Part shown: positions 12,082 to 24,214 of the stretch, piece by piece
How the letters are laid out: every line of letters begins with the position of its first letter
Position numbering within the stretch: the first letter of the stretch is position 1
DNA from: Endocalyx cinctus
Lineage: Eukaryota > Ascomycota > Sordariomycetes > Amphisphaeriales > Apiosporaceae
DNA length: 64,000 bases
Direction of reading: 5' to 3'
Assembly: GCA_001600455.1 (NCBI GenBank)
Contig: BCKC01000005.1
Coordinates: 3,782,001 to 3,846,000, forward strand
The notes under the pieces: generated by a model
Database searches by the model: none
What the model was told of the DNA's origin: nothing
The model's input: only the letters and a program-made list of their open reading frames with translations
Position numbers and translations under genes: made by a program

Positions 12082-12985
12082 TCAAATTTTGTCGTTTTTC
12101 TCCTTCTTTTTGATCTGCTTCTTGCGCTGCTCAAGAGCAGCAGAGCGCTGGTCTGCCTCGGCATTGTTGGCAGACCGCTTTACCTTGTCTGCTTTTACTT
12201 ATGTTAGTCTTTGCGATCAACGGCGGTCGGGATGAGTTGGTACCTTTCTTCTCCGGCTTAGAGCCGAACGTTGGATAGACACCCGGATGGCCACTCTTCA
12301 CGAGACCCAATTCATTGATCAGTTCCCGACCCAAAATGATGTCGAAATTCGGATCCTCCACGATGTTGAAGACGTGCGTATGAGATGGTTCTCCTCGTCT
12401 GTCGATCTTCCACGAAAGCTTGATTGAGCCAATTGGTTGAACACTGTGGTTTCCAACTGCTAAAAGACTATCGTGACTGGCTGATGAGTCGACTTCGTCC
12501 AACAGCCCTAATTTTTCCAAAGCACCGAGTGTGATTAAGTTGCCCTTACCACACGCAGTGTCGACCAGAGCTCTGATAAACCCAGGTTTATCAGATAGGA
12601 TAATGATATCCAATTGAAATTTCAACGTAGGCCAAATCTTCTTCGACAAGCCGTGCTTTGGGAGAGACCTCCAGGTTTTATATAGGATAATCGAAGCCAA
12701 TACATTTAGCAACGATATCAACAGCAATAGTAGCGACAACACGATTAAGCCGGTCGTATTGATACTAAAACCCCACCCATGAGATGGCAGCGATACTTGT
12801 CTACCAAGATTGTTAGACACGCCGATCGACGAGGGGCCTTCGTTCATCGTCGATGCCATCGGGGATCTAGTGGTCGCGATAGGCCCCGCGTCGCATAGGT
12901 AAAAGTTTCCTGCTGTTGAGTCGGCGTCGTTGGCTATTTCGAAAGCCAACGCAGTATCGATTCCGTTGAAAGGCTCACACTTCAT
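12082..12985 (-). CDS. Membrane-anchored retropepsin-like protein (282 aa, two exons)
   Basis: Exon 1 is 12985-12244 and exon 2 is 12188-12082; the intron at 12243-12189 has a GTACCA donor and an AGCAG acceptor. Splicing adds a charged tail (KKDKVKRSANNAEADQR...) ending KNDKI. A single strong TM helix lies at about 76-102 (TTGLIVLSLLLLLISLLNV). Residues about 122-230 look like a single-domain aspartic protease of retroelement type. ALVDTACGKGNLIT (about 139-152) sits where ALVDTGA normally occurs, and FDIILGRELINELGL (about 214-228) is the usual flap-distal ILGR strand. The expected catalytic DTG/DSG is DTA here, so activity is doubtful. No reverse transcriptase, integrase or LTR is near, so this looks like a domesticated or host-type domain. 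A TATA-like string lies only 5-20 bases before the first ATG, so Met43 (MASTMNEG) may be the true start. Confidence 0.7.
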
Positions 12986-14975
12986 GATTGGCGTATATAT
13001 AAGGCCGAAATCTCTTCTTCATATATACTTCCACGGCGTACTTTGTTTCAGCTACCCTCTTGATAGCTTTAGGCAAGCCGCTAAAGAGTCGTTGAACTAT
13101 CCTCTCTGATAGGAGGCCCCAGGATAATTGTGTTTACTAGGCAAAGACACAGCAAATACTAGAATTTCCGCGAGGAGTGATTTGATGACTCATCAACGAC
13201 ACGGTATTAGAGTCTTCCGAAAGGATGAAATATGGCGAGGAAGACAGTTATGAAAATAGAGAAATTAGAAGGGCAGGACAAGATTGGGGGGAAAGAGGAC
13301 GAAAGTGAATGAGTGCCGAGAAAGAAAAAATAATAGTACAGAAGAAGCGGAAGCCTGCAGACGTGGACTTTTTATAATCAATTTTGTATTGATGATGACC
13401 TCACATTTTGTCTAAACTGTTATTGGCTAAAAACGTTTTTCTTATATGCTTTAGCCTCTCTTTTTTTTTCTTCGCCTTCTTCAGTTTCTTCTGCTTCTTT
13501 TTTTAAAGCCTGTGTCAATTAAAATTTCTATATATTTTAGATAATGATTTTATTTAATAGTTTGTATTGTTCGTCCTAATTATATTCCCAACAGTAAACG
13601 ATCCAATAATGCAAGCTGGAGGAACCTGCTGAGTGTTTCAGCGAGATAAAATCTCACCACAGAAGCCAATCATAAATTACCACGGAGCTGCCATTACCAG
13701 GGTTTCTTGAAGGATGGGGGGCCTATTCGTTAAGATGATTTTTGTCGCGTGAATGCTCAAGTGCTCAACAAGTTGGACGTGATCAACTAAAATCTTTTCT
13801 ACAACGGGCTCGTGATTGGTTAAGGGCAGCACAGTACAGCTGCTTTGCAGAGGGGTAATTACGAAGCGGACATGCTGTGTAGGGCTGGTAAGTTGTAATC
13901 AAACCTAATGTTGCTCACCGGTCTCATATATAGATTTTCTAGAGGGAACAATGAACCTTACATTCGATATCTATCTACACCATTAGAAAGAGAGATATAA
14001 AGACATTACAAGGGTATTCTTCTTTATTCTATTTTAGACTTTGTTGAAGTTAAATCGTGAAGTGATACAGGTAAACCTGAGTGGTGTTGTGACGGAGAGG
14101 TTGGACTGAATGGGACCGGGTATCGTAGACGTTACATTAAGGGGTGGCATCAAGCTTACCAACCCGATCTGAGAGATTGACCAGTCCTGTAATTACGTAT
14201 TACGAGCTCAGGAAGTATTATGGATAAGGTGCTGAGCTCCCGTTCGATTCATAGAAGTAGATAGATCATTCAGCCCTAATTCAACGAAGTATTTACATAG
14301 TAATTACACTCCATATGATTGCCAAGCTCCCAATTCACCTCCACAAGCTCTAACGCTTTCATAGGTATTTGGCGGGTAAGCGAGTTATTTTGATCGAAAT
14401 CTGCTATCTTCTGAACATCTACTATTAATTATCCATATCTAGCTTGTCTATCGTAAGTGAAGTCTCAATTAACCAAAACTATTGATGTTGCGGCTATCGA
14501 TTCACAGTCGCCAATGAGTTGAATGACAGGTCATTGGTATGACCGCCATACCTAGAAAGTAATATCGTAACTTGTACTGCGGGTGTAATAATTACGGTAC
14601 CACCCACCCACTCAGGGGGGGTGGTATAACGGAGACGGTAGTATGACGTATGACATGGCTGGCTGGGAGAGGTCAATATATAATGAGAAGTAGAGTAAAG
14701 ATAGTTTAACTAGGTCCGAAGTCGGAAGGGTACATATAATAATTAAGGAACAAGTGCGAAGTAAGGTACCTCGTCTACTTTGATATGATTCTGACAATAA
14801 TACACCGCCTCAGCTAAGTACTGATCGATATAGGACGTATTGCTTGTAAGTGGCGAGCAATTGTAAAGATTGTCGTATCGAATGTGGAGACCACCACAGA
14901 CGTAATACGCTGAAAAATCGCTTAGTAGAAGGTTCCCCCGATCACCGACTTATACGTGAAACTTCGTTTTTTTCT
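12986..14975. other. Intergenic spacer
   Basis: About 2 kb without a recognisable gene. Pyrimidine/purine tracts lie near 13440-13510. The right end borders the 3' end of DPH2. Confidence 0.6.
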
Positions 14976-16643
14976 CTATGTTCTACCTACCTCCTCGCCA
15001 ACAGTATATCCCCTAGCTACACCACTTCTCCCCTCCTCAACCAACGTCCCCCTTTCCTCTCCCTCGTCCCTTCCCTCCTCAGTAGCGAAATCGCTTCCTA
15101 AGCCTTGCCATGTCCTACCCTCACGCAAGAATTGTGCTCCAGGACTCAAGACGCCGTTCACGAGAGCGAGCTCTCCCGGCGCTGTCCTCTTAGCCAATGC
15201 CGAGGATGTGTTACCCATAGTCGTAGAGGATTCGGTAACACCGGCCGAGCCGGGGATAGCGGAGGTAGTAGGACGCATGGGCCGGCTCTTAGCGCGACTA
15301 ACCAGTTTTCCGGTCCGGAGATCGAATTCGGGGGGTTCCGACTCTTCATCGCTTACGCCCTCACCCTCGTCTATCTGTATATGCTCTTTTTCTTTTTCTT
15401 TCGTCTCAACAACAACATCATCATCCCCCCCCTTCCCACCGTCGAGATCCACGCCCTCGATCCCACCCCACCACTCACCCGTCCAAACCCTCTCCTCATC
15501 CGACGCGAGCGCCAACGCGAGCTCGAACGGCGTCACCACAGGCTTCCAGAGCATGTCGCGGTTATCGACCAAGCCGCTTTCCCAGCAGCCTACGACGACC
15601 CAGCCGTCCACCTCGGCGAAGTTGGCTAGCTTTGCGGCGTTCAGTTTTCCCACGACGATCGTGTAGCTCTTCTTGCCGGCTGCCTCGATTTGCTTTTTGA
15701 GAGAAGTGATCGTTTCTCCGTAGTTCGACACCGAGAGCGTGTTCACCAGGATTCCGATTATCGAGGCTGTGGCGAGCCGGATCACGAGACCGTACCGTCG
15801 CCGGAGGAGCGCCGATGTGCTGCCGGGGTCGGCTGAGATGGGTAGGATGGGCGTATACGGTGATGAGGGGGTAGAGTAGATGTGGAGAGAAGAGAGGCGC
15901 GAGGAGAGAGTAAGTAGGAGTGAGGTGGGTGGCGTTGAGATGTGAAAAAGGCGATATTCTTTTAGCGCATCTGGCGTGATTGTGGCATTAGAGTCGACAA
16001 GTTTACGATTTGGTATCGTCGCTGAAGGATCGTGAACAATTTCCGTGGCAACTAGCGATTTATACCCATTCTTTTCTGACCGTAAAAGGTCGCATATAGG
16101 TGCGACGTGCTCCTGGAACATGACGTCGGCCATGATCACGACTTTCTCCGCTTTGTTAGAGAATTCCTGCGCAAAGGCTACAACAGCGGCCTCGTAGTCC
16201 AAGGGCTGTCGGGTGAATATATGCAGCACCGGTAATCTCGCCGTAGGACTCAGGCACGCGCGACCATAATGCACGACGGAATCGGCATCGGCGTGCTCGG
16301 CGGCGATCTCGTCCACGCAACACGCGCTATACGAGGTATCGGCCAAAATGTACAATCTTCGTTCTTCTTTCTGTTCTTCATCTCCTCCTCCTCCTCCTTT
16401 TCTTAATTCTTTTTCTAATAACTCAATCACCCTTGGCGCGTCGGCCAACATCGCGTCCGGAAACTGCAACGCTATCCTTCGCCATTTTCGCGTTCGTATC
16501 TCCTCGGCTGTGCGCGCGATCTCGTAGACTTCGCTTATTTTCTCATCCGTCCTACGCTCTGTCGGGGTAAGAGATATGTCTTCGGCGAAAGTGTTTTCGG
16601 CGGGCGTGGATAATATGGGTGGTGCGCTTAATTCGGTAGACAT
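14976..16643 (-). CDS. DPH2: Diphthamide biosynthesis protein 2 (555 aa)
   Basis: Dph2 pairs with Dph1 to form the radical [4Fe-4S] enzyme that transfers the 3-amino-3-carboxypropyl group of S-adenosylmethionine to a histidine of eEF2, the first step of diphthamide synthesis in the cytosol. Family landmarks are RIALQFPDAMLADAP (about 56-70), DTSYSACCVDEIAAEHADAD (cysteine-containing loop, about 101-120), VVHYGRACLSP, the central domain, VVVGCWESGLVDNRDMLWKP (third-domain Cys, about 349-370) with TPFEL just after it, and the C-terminal RTWQGLGSDF and GVARGYTVGE segments. The length fits the family. It is a single exon. An acidic low-complexity insert (about 405-440, Asp/Glu/Lys-rich) and a Gly run (about 82-88) are lineage-type insertions. 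The start is the first ATG of the frame and is followed by a plausible disordered N terminus. Confidence 0.93.
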   Translation of the reverse strand: MSTELSAPPILSTPAENTFAEDISLTPTERRTDEKISEVYEIARTAEEIRTRKWRRIALQFPDAMLADAPRVIELLEKELRKGGGGGDEEQKEERRLYILADTSYSACCVDEIAAEHADADSVVHYGRACLSPTARLPVLHIFTRQPLDYEAAVVAFAQEFSNKAEKVVIMADVMFQEHVAPICDLLRSEKNGYKSLVATEIVHDPSATIPNRKLVDSNATITPDALKEYRLFHISTPPTSLLLTLSSRLSSLHIYSTPSSPYTPILPISADPGSTSALLRRRYGLVIRLATASIIGILVNTLSVSNYGETITSLKKQIEAAGKKSYTIVVGKLNAAKLANFAEVDGWVVVGCWESGLVDNRDMLWKPVVTPFELALALASDEERVWTGEWWGGIEGVDLDGGKGGDDDVVVETKEKEKEHIQIDEGEGVSDEESEPPEFDLRTGKLVSRAKSRPMRPTTSAIPGSAGVTESSTTMGNTSSALAKRTAPGELALVNGVLSPGAQFLREGRTWQGLGSDFATEEGRDEGEERGTLVEEGRSGVARGYTVGEEVGRT

Positions 16644-17233
16644 TGCGAGGGAAATGGTAGTTGACTATGGCGAGAGACGAGCGGACGTTTCGTTGATTTT
16701 TTTTTTCTTGGAGGGGTAGCTACTTAGCTGGGGGAACGTCATCCTTAGCTTAGTGGGGGCGGGGACCTGGTGGGGTTCCAAATTACTGTCCACCCAGCCA
16801 CCCTGCCACCTACTCAGCTCCAGTGCTACTGTACACTAGGTAGGCAGGTAGGCTGTCTAGGTCTAGGTACTTAAGTAACTATCTGTACGTCAGTATTGCT
16901 TATTTCGTACGATAACCTGGGAAGTATTCGTAGTCGTCATGCTGCTAACTACTCTGAAATTTACGTGTATATTGTCCAAGGTTTAATCATTTTTATTAAA
17001 TTTTATTTAAGATTCGGATCTTTCCGTGGGTGGTACGCTCTCCTCCTGTAGAAGTAGTGTTGACAGGGCATTGTTGGTTTTACTCGATATCCAGAGAAGC
17101 CTGGTTATGATTACGTAGCGTATAGTTCAAATTTACGTCTCAAAACCCTTGGAATGTTAGATTCTATAGTGTTATTACCTTTATATATATCTTCATATAT
17201 TCGTTAAATATCTATATCGATAGTCTATAATAA
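16644..17233. other. Spacer: DPH2 promoter and FAT1 3' flank
   Basis: No gene. It includes a cluster of AGGTAGG/CTAGGTA words at about 16835-16880, a dispersed motif of this genome's spacers (see findings). Confidence 0.6.
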
Positions 17234-19278
17234 TCACAATTTCACAACTCCAGCGTTCAATCCGTCCCAATCCTTCTTCCCGAACTTGACATATACGCCA
17301 TCTTTTAGCCAGAAGATTTCGTCGCCAGTGGGTCCCACCTTAGTTGGGTCCACACCCTGAGACCTTAGGTCATGTTTCTGCTGCTTCATGGTTCCCGTGG
17401 TCGCAGCAGCAATACTGTTTCCTACCCGTAAAAATATAGGCACGGCATATTTGGGTAGTTTATTCCTCGCATGATTGGCTATCGAGTCCAATAGTTCGGA
17501 TGTGGGCTGACCGGAGAGGGTCAAGGCCGCGCAGCCAGCCCTACCGTCGTGATTGGGTAGCTGCACGCCGTATACGTTAGCTTCTTGGACGTCCGCGTGG
17601 AGACCCATCATCTCGCTAACTTCGGTGGTGGCGACATTTTCGCTCTTCCACCGGAACGTGTCGCCCACGCGGTCGTGGAAGTAGGTCCGACCCTCGCTGT
17701 CGCGCGAGATGAGGTCTCCGGTTCGGAAGTACGCGTCGCCCTTCTTGAATACGTTCTCCAGGACCTTGCCGTCCGTCGCTTTCTGGTTGTTGTAGTAGCC
17801 CTGAAAGTCCTTTTCGCGGTCCGTCGTCAGCACGAACAGCAGCTCGCCCGGCTCTCCCTTCTTCACTCGCCGGCAAAAGCCCGTCTTCGGATCCCTTCGG
17901 GGGAGGTCAGTCTCGGGATCCCGCTCTACGATCGCCGTGCGAAGCTCCGTCATCAACCCGTACAGCCATCCGTGACGTCCGATGGCCCCGCTCGAGAAGT
18001 CATTCCGCGAGTAGTTCCACGTCCCTACGAACCCCTCCGTCGCCGCGTACAGCTCGGCGATGTCGGAAATACCGAAACGGTCGCGGAACTTCTCCCATAC
18101 GTCCGGACGCAGTCCGTTTCCAAACGCCAATCGCACGTTATGCCTCTGGTCTAGGTTCTCCCCTGTCGCCGAGTCGATCTCGGGCGGCGCCGAGAGCAAG
18201 TACCGACAGGTTTCGCCGACGTACTGGATGATCGTCGCGTTATACTGCCGGACTTCCTTCCAGAAGAGTTTGGTTGAGAATTTCCGGCCAATAGCAAATG
18301 TGCACTCCGACTCCAGGCAGTTAAATAAACCCATAATGGCTGCTGAACTGTGGTACAGCGGCATAGACTGTTTTCGTGCAGATGGTAATTATCAGTATAG
18401 GCGTAGGCATGAGCGATGTGACCTGGAACTCACCGTATAAAATATGTCTGTCTTTTTCACTCCCAGCCATCTACCAGCGAACGTGCCGGCGATATAGAGT
18501 TTCATCCACGGTACTATGGCAGCTTTAGGTAGTCCTGTCGTGCCTGAGGTATAAATAAGGATGGCAATATCTCGTGCCGTCTCTCCCGTTCGGAGGTCGT
18601 CGGGGGGCCTCACTGATTCCGTAGCGTCTATTTCAGTCACCACGGCGTCTGTCAAGACCTCGACGGCAATATTGCCTATTTTCTGCCTAACTTCTTCAGT
18701 TACGTTCTGCGCCACGTCCGGGTCTACGATCAGAAGCTTGGACTTGGCCGTGTTCACGCAGTGGCACAGCGCGTCGCCGACGAGATTATAGTTGATGAAA
18801 GCGGGCCTTGCGCCGATGGACCACAAACCAAACCACAGCAGTACGTAATGATCAGAGTTGGGGAAGTCCAGGGCGACAATCTCTTTGGGTTTTACGCCAT
18901 GCTTATTTTTTAGATAGTTTCCGTATTTGATGGCCTCTTCATAAAACTGGGCATATGTCCACGACCTGTCCTTGTACAAAAGGAAGGTCCGGTTGGCCGT
19001 CGACTTGCTCTGAGCAGCAGCCTCTAGCCGATAGAAAGCATTGCACCGATCCTTCCATTCACGATAAGTATTTTTGACAATAGCCGGGAGCATGCCACGA
19101 AGCAAGGTTTTATCATATGAGAAACCTGTCTTTGCGTCGAGGTACGCTAAGGCGGCCGCTGCAGCCGGTACAGCTAGCGCTACTGGCACTGTTGGAGGAA
19201 ATTAGTCTTGCAGTCCCCCCCTTTTTTTTTCTTATTCTAATGGGACTTATAATGGGTGCTGAAGAACTTACACGACAT
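17234..19278 (-). CDS. FAT1: Very-long-chain acyl-CoA synthetase / fatty acid transporter (631 aa, three exons)
   Basis: This is a Fat1/FATP-type enzyme that activates long and very long fatty acids to acyl-CoA and couples this to their uptake; in fungi it is found on ER, lipid droplets, peroxisomes or plasma membrane. Exons are 19278-19272 (only 7 nt, ATGTCGT), 19188-18434 and 18367-17234; both introns have good donors (GTAAGT, GTGAGT) and CAG acceptors and keep phase. The start MSLPVALAVPAAAAALAYLD gives a hydrophobic N-terminal helix. The AMP-binding motif YTSGTTGLPKA is at about 215-225, the acyl-CoA synthetase region has AELYAATEGFVGTWNY, and the VLACS/FATP signature includes YFRTGDL and DRVGDTFRWKSENVAT. 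The C terminus is VVKL, which is at best a weak PTS1-like ending. Length is normal for the family. Confidence 0.93.
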
Positions 19279-21121
19279 AGTGATCCTTTTGGATAAGTTC
19301 GTTGACAATAATGGCGCTGCGTTACGATGATGAAATGTGAACTTTGATAAACTCGTTCTAGAAAACTACTAAGATATAGAGTGATAATATTTATATGCAG
19401 TTTAAACTAAAATGAACAGGCAAATGGTGTTAGTGAAAAAAAATAAAAATAAAAATAAATAAAGGCAGCTTATAAAATATAATAATTAAGTCGAGGGTGA
19501 ATGAAGTAATGAAATAAGAGAGTGAAATCAAGGTGCAGTTCGGTCTGTATACACCTCCTCTCACAGAGTAGTAGCAGAAAAAGAATTCCGAGGTACTTAT
19601 TTTTAGGCGACGCCAAAGTAAGATCAGTGGTGCCTTTTGCATGAGTGGAGCTTGACGATATGCGATCCAAGACGAGGAAAAGGCCGGGAAGGTCGATGGA
19701 TCCTTGTAAATTGCGTGTCCTCATTCGGGCGCGTTTCCGGCGTATCTCCTTCCAGTACTACATAGTAGCTTACACACATAAATACTGCGCAAGTAGATAA
19801 TAATTCATAACAAGAAGGGACTATTAATGCCAGGTTTGTATAATATACGTACACTATTGCTTCGTTAGAGTTTCTCTGATTCTGAAGCACACACCGTAAC
19901 GTTAGTCCAGACTGTAGAGGGAGTCGAGTTCCAAATACGACCTCGGCCTAGATAACAGTGCTAGCCTCATAAGGCCATCTTCAACAGATAATGTACTTTG
20001 TAAATCATTTTTGTAAGACCTCGGACGGTTCGGCTTCCCTAATACCGTTGCTCTCTCGATCGTCATTAGATAATATATAGCGCTGCGACTGATAGTGAGC
20101 TAGCAGGAATCAATCGGCAGCAAGGTAAGGCCAATGAGATGTCATTTCGTGAAACATGGGATTTTCAGTGTAATAGAAACCCCCAGACCCCCTCTCGAGA
20201 TGAGGTAAGAAAGGAGTCCAGAAATGATGAAAAGGGGAAGGGTGAATAAAACTTGCCGAGGTCTGTTAAAACTTGAAGGAGAGGACGTGTGGGTCCATCA
20301 AACTTTATACAAGGGTAGCTTTCACTCGATTTACTATGAACTCCTCCTACTCAGCCACTACTACTCCGTACTTGAGCTGAGAATGGGTATGTACAAGGAA
20401 ATATGGATGCACGGATACGATACTGACTACCTAGGTATTAAGAGAACCCTTAATTTACGCTTATATGCAATGCGTATATAGTAGTAAGCGACAAATAACT
20501 GGAAGACGACAATACATATATCGTTAGGTATTCTTCGAATTTCTTACCCCCCCCCCCCTAGCAACTGTCTTAATACAGAACTTGGGAATTATACCGAAAG
20601 AGTGGCTATTAGTATTGATATTTTTACATTCGGCGACGAGGAAGAGAGGAATAGATAGATTAAAAAAACTACGGATTCCTCATCAGGTCGCTAGATGTCC
20701 CCCGTTATTTCGATTTTTGATGGATTCTTGCAAGCAGCTTGTAAGTCCTTCCCAATCACAAATATATATTTCGTGCTACCTTAGTTAAGTTCTGACGAAG
20801 GTCATATTGAAATCCAGTGCTTGTTTGTACTGGACCTTTCAATGAATCATAATTCCCAGGCAAGACGTATGATATATTAATTACACCAGGGCAGCGGGGA
20901 TGGTGATGGTGAAGTTTATACGGAGTACTAGTACAAATAATAAAATATATGTATAAAACGGGGATATGCAGACTAAGCTATACCTGGTAGTACCCGTGAG
21001 TATTACCTAAGATTTCTGTGCATGTCATCTCCAGCTCGTCGTTTGGACGCTATTACTTTCACGGTAAGCCACGATCTGTCCAAGTAGCAGATATGCTACA
21101 ACCACTCATCCTTCAGCAACA
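19279..21121. other. Intergenic spacer
   Basis: About 1.8 kb with only short unsupported frames (one of 85 codons at 20224-20481 lacks any motif). It contains TACTCCGTA/TACGGAGTA words at about 20362 and 20919 and a C run at about 20548. The right end is the promoter of the PIG-S gene. Confidence 0.55.
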
Positions 21122-22747
21122 ATGTCTTCACCTCCGAGAAAAGAACCACCCCCAGAAACACCGACAGATACTAGAAGACGAACATATGTAATTATTTCTT
21201 TTTGGTTAATAGTAATTCTCATTGGATTGCCAACATGGTGGAAAACGACGACCATTTACCGTGCCAATCTCCCCCTAGACCAGATGTCAGCTTGGGCTGA
21301 TGGCAAGGTACGCCTTTCACTTTTACTCTTCTTGCATATGACCGGTTTTGACTTTTGAACCTTTGAATAGGCATGCAGTCCAGAGTTTCCTCTCCAAATT
21401 GGGATAAAAACGCCGGGTCTCAAAGAGGACGAAGCTGTAAACCTAATCCGAATCACCCAATATGCCGTCGATAACTTGCCCGAGTTTCCACCGAATCGTT
21501 TCCAGCTTGAATATCAACCCGAAAACGAAAAAATCAATCGATGCTGTAAAGCGCTTACGCTACGACTAAGTCCCGGTGACGGAGGAGCTGCCGCGGCCTC
21601 GTCAGCTTCCCCGGATCCTCATGCTCCTATCATTGACGTTTCTTACCCTCCGAACTCGATTCCCGCGGCCGATGCGAATTCTTCGGGCCTAGCGACGTAC
21701 CTCGCCTCTCTACTCCGCGATGCTTATGTCGAAGAACAAGCTATAGTATCTCACCTGCTCGCAACGTCTTCCATTTTCCCCGACCGACAACCGCACAACG
21801 CGTCGACGGAGCTCGCCGACGCACTCTCGAAGCGAATGACTAGATCCCTGAAATATTCTAGGACGTACCACTTGACCTTCTCTCTTTTCGTCGACGGCCC
21901 GGCGCCAACGACTTGGGAGATTGATTCGGCGATTGATCAATACATGAGACCGGTGCTGGAGATGCTCGATCCCGTTCACAACTTCACGATCGACACGCAA
22001 GTACAATTGTACGCCGCGCCCGGTGTACAGTCGAAGGTGTTAACTAAGGAGGACCTCGCGTCGTTTATCAACGCGGCGGAATGGCCGTTGTCGCCGTCGA
22101 TAGGTGCAGCCCCTACCGTGAATTTTATTCTTTACATCGGTGACCAGACCATCGCGACGAATTCGGATACGGAAACGTCCCAGGAGACGTCCCGGTCGTG
22201 GCTTATACCTCAATGGGGTGCCGTCTATCTTCTACCCCTTCCCCCTGCCGACGTGCCAATATCAACGGAACATCTCAAGCAACCTATGCTCAAATTTGCA
22301 TCGCATCTCCTATCTCTCCTCGGCACGCCGCAATCGGGATCCCTACCGATGCGTGTCTCGGCATTGACGCGAATCAGACTAGCGGACGTGCTTCTCCGTG
22401 CCTCATCTTCTTTGGGATCACTGGCCCGCATGACGTCGGCTCTCCCAAACATAGCTATCCCGTCGAGCGTGGCGGACGGGGTGGCGAAATCGATACGCCA
22501 TCTGGAGCTGGCCTGCTCGACGAGCAGCAGCGCCGAGAAGCTCGAACACGCTAATATCGCGGAAAGAGAGGCGGAGCGGGCCTTCTTCGAGAAAAGTATG
22601 GTCGGTCAGCTGTACTTCCCGGAAGAACATAAAGTTGCCGTATATTTGCCGCTTCTAGGTCCCGTCGGCGTCCCCCTGTTAATGGGCTTGATCAACGAAT
22701 TCAAGGCTTGGAAGAAGCGGAAGGCGGAAAAAACTAAGACTTCTTGA
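21122..22747 (+). CDS. GPI17: GPI transamidase subunit PIG-S/Gpi17 (520 aa, two exons)
   Basis: PIG-S is a subunit of the ER GPI transamidase that cleaves the C-terminal signal of precursor proteins and attaches the GPI anchor. Exon 1 (21122-21307) ends ADGK and exon 2 (21371-22747) begins ACSPEFPLQI; the 63-nt intron is GTACGC...ATAG in phase 0. Landmarks are an N-terminal TM helix at about 22-42 (TYVIISFWLIVILIGLPTWW), immediately followed by the family motif TTTIYRANLPLDQM, a long lumenal domain, QWGAVYLLPLP and a C-terminal TM segment (VYLPLLGPVGVPLLMGLI, about 484-505) with a short Lys-rich cytosolic tail. The topology and length agree with PIG-S. Start context is ACAACAATG. Confidence 0.9.
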
Positions 22748-24214
22748 TCATTGTTTTGTACTTGTGTATTTATATGAATCATGAACAGAAGGGGGAGGGA
22801 ATAGTTATAATACCCATGTGATTCTAAACATCATTTCCAATTCGATACGTTTTATTGTTTATCTTTACATCCAATATCCATGGATGTCTTGTATCAGTTT
22901 GCTTACTTAGCCGTTGAGTTTTATTTTACCCTAGGCATTGGTAAAGATGCGTGCTAGACATGGCTCCTAAGACAATGCACCCTTAAAGCACAGTGGCTTA
23001 TTTAGTGTACCCAGCAGGTAATACTGTTCATTCACGGCTTCTATAATAATACTACACGTGATAATGTAAGAAGTTTAAGTAAACATCCATGGATTGCCAT
23101 GTAATTTTCGAGATTAGTTATATATATATTTTTAAGAGTCTTTGAGAACTGAAGTACGCAGTAGAGTATGAATCATTGGTAAATTACAACACATAGTACT
23201 GAATCACTTGTGACTTCTGGGTCTTTAATTCACAATTGCTTTACAATATCCATGAATAGGATAGTATAGTACCACCTAATCTGCCCATCATCCGATTGTT
23301 AGCCTATTAGCCTACGTAGTATCCAATGGATACTGTACAAGTATATAACGAGGTCTGCAGTGGATAAGCCCTACGCTAAGCTAAGTACTCCGTACTCAGG
23401 TCCCTTCCAATAATTACTTACTTATTAGTAATGGTGTGCCATGCACTTGAGTCTTGGGAGACTGGTTGACTGGCCTGACTTGTAGACGAGTACGGTACGG
23501 GTACTCCGTACTTGACAAAGCACTAGAAACATAGTCGGTTCAATCGTCTCCTTCGGGACAGGGCAGTAATACATAGATTTCACATTGGTTCAGTCACAAA
23601 GAATGGAAATTATACTCCGTACCAACACTCGAATCTAGCGTTATGCTGCGGTAGCATTATAAGAATCGTCACCAAAATAGTTTTTTTTTTTTTTTTTAAG
23701 ATCATAATAGTTCTTACCGACCCCCTCACTTCCCGGCCGAGCCGAGGGACAAGTATTGGGATTGAATATCAGTCATGGGTATCGATTAAGGGGGCCATGC
23801 GACTATTTGATAGGTTTCATTGTTTCATTTGAACATGTCGCCTTACCATATCGCTCCATAATCAAAATTTCGATAAATGAACTTACGCAACTAGTTTCAT
23901 TTATCTAACCTAGCAGCCTAGGCAACTTACGCTTGTCCACGAATCCACTATTAACAGAAAAAGAAAAGAGAGGGGAGGAGAGAAAGAAAAGGGAAAATAA
24001 TTTCATCCCATCTCTTATACCATCTTCTCTTTGAATCGCATTCAATAATCTTGGCAATTTTTTTTTTTTTTTAATGTTATCCCTTTGTTTAAGATCTACT
24101 ATAATCTGAATCTAGCCTTGTATTTGTATCTATCTGAAGCCAAGACTAAGCAAGTTCTATCTATGACACAAAAAAATAAATAGAGGGAAAAAATAAATTC
24201 TTTTTCGGAAAACA
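22748..24214. other. Intergenic spacer rich in TACTCCGTA words
   Basis: No gene was recognised. GTACTCCGTAC-type palindromic words occur at about 23385, 23501 and 23613, and ATCCATGGAT at 22876 and 23085. Poly-T tracts lie near 23681 and 24058. The last 250 bases (pyrimidine- and purine-rich) look like the promoter of the oxygenase gene. Confidence 0.55.

Noticed and set aside
12082..12985. LTR retrotransposon fragment
   Set aside because: Only a protease-like domain with a TM helix and an intron is present; no reverse transcriptase, integrase, Gag or LTRs nearby.
14956..15666. 236-codon plus-strand frame
   Set aside because: Antisense to DPH2; Ser/Pro/Thr-rich shadow, no motif.
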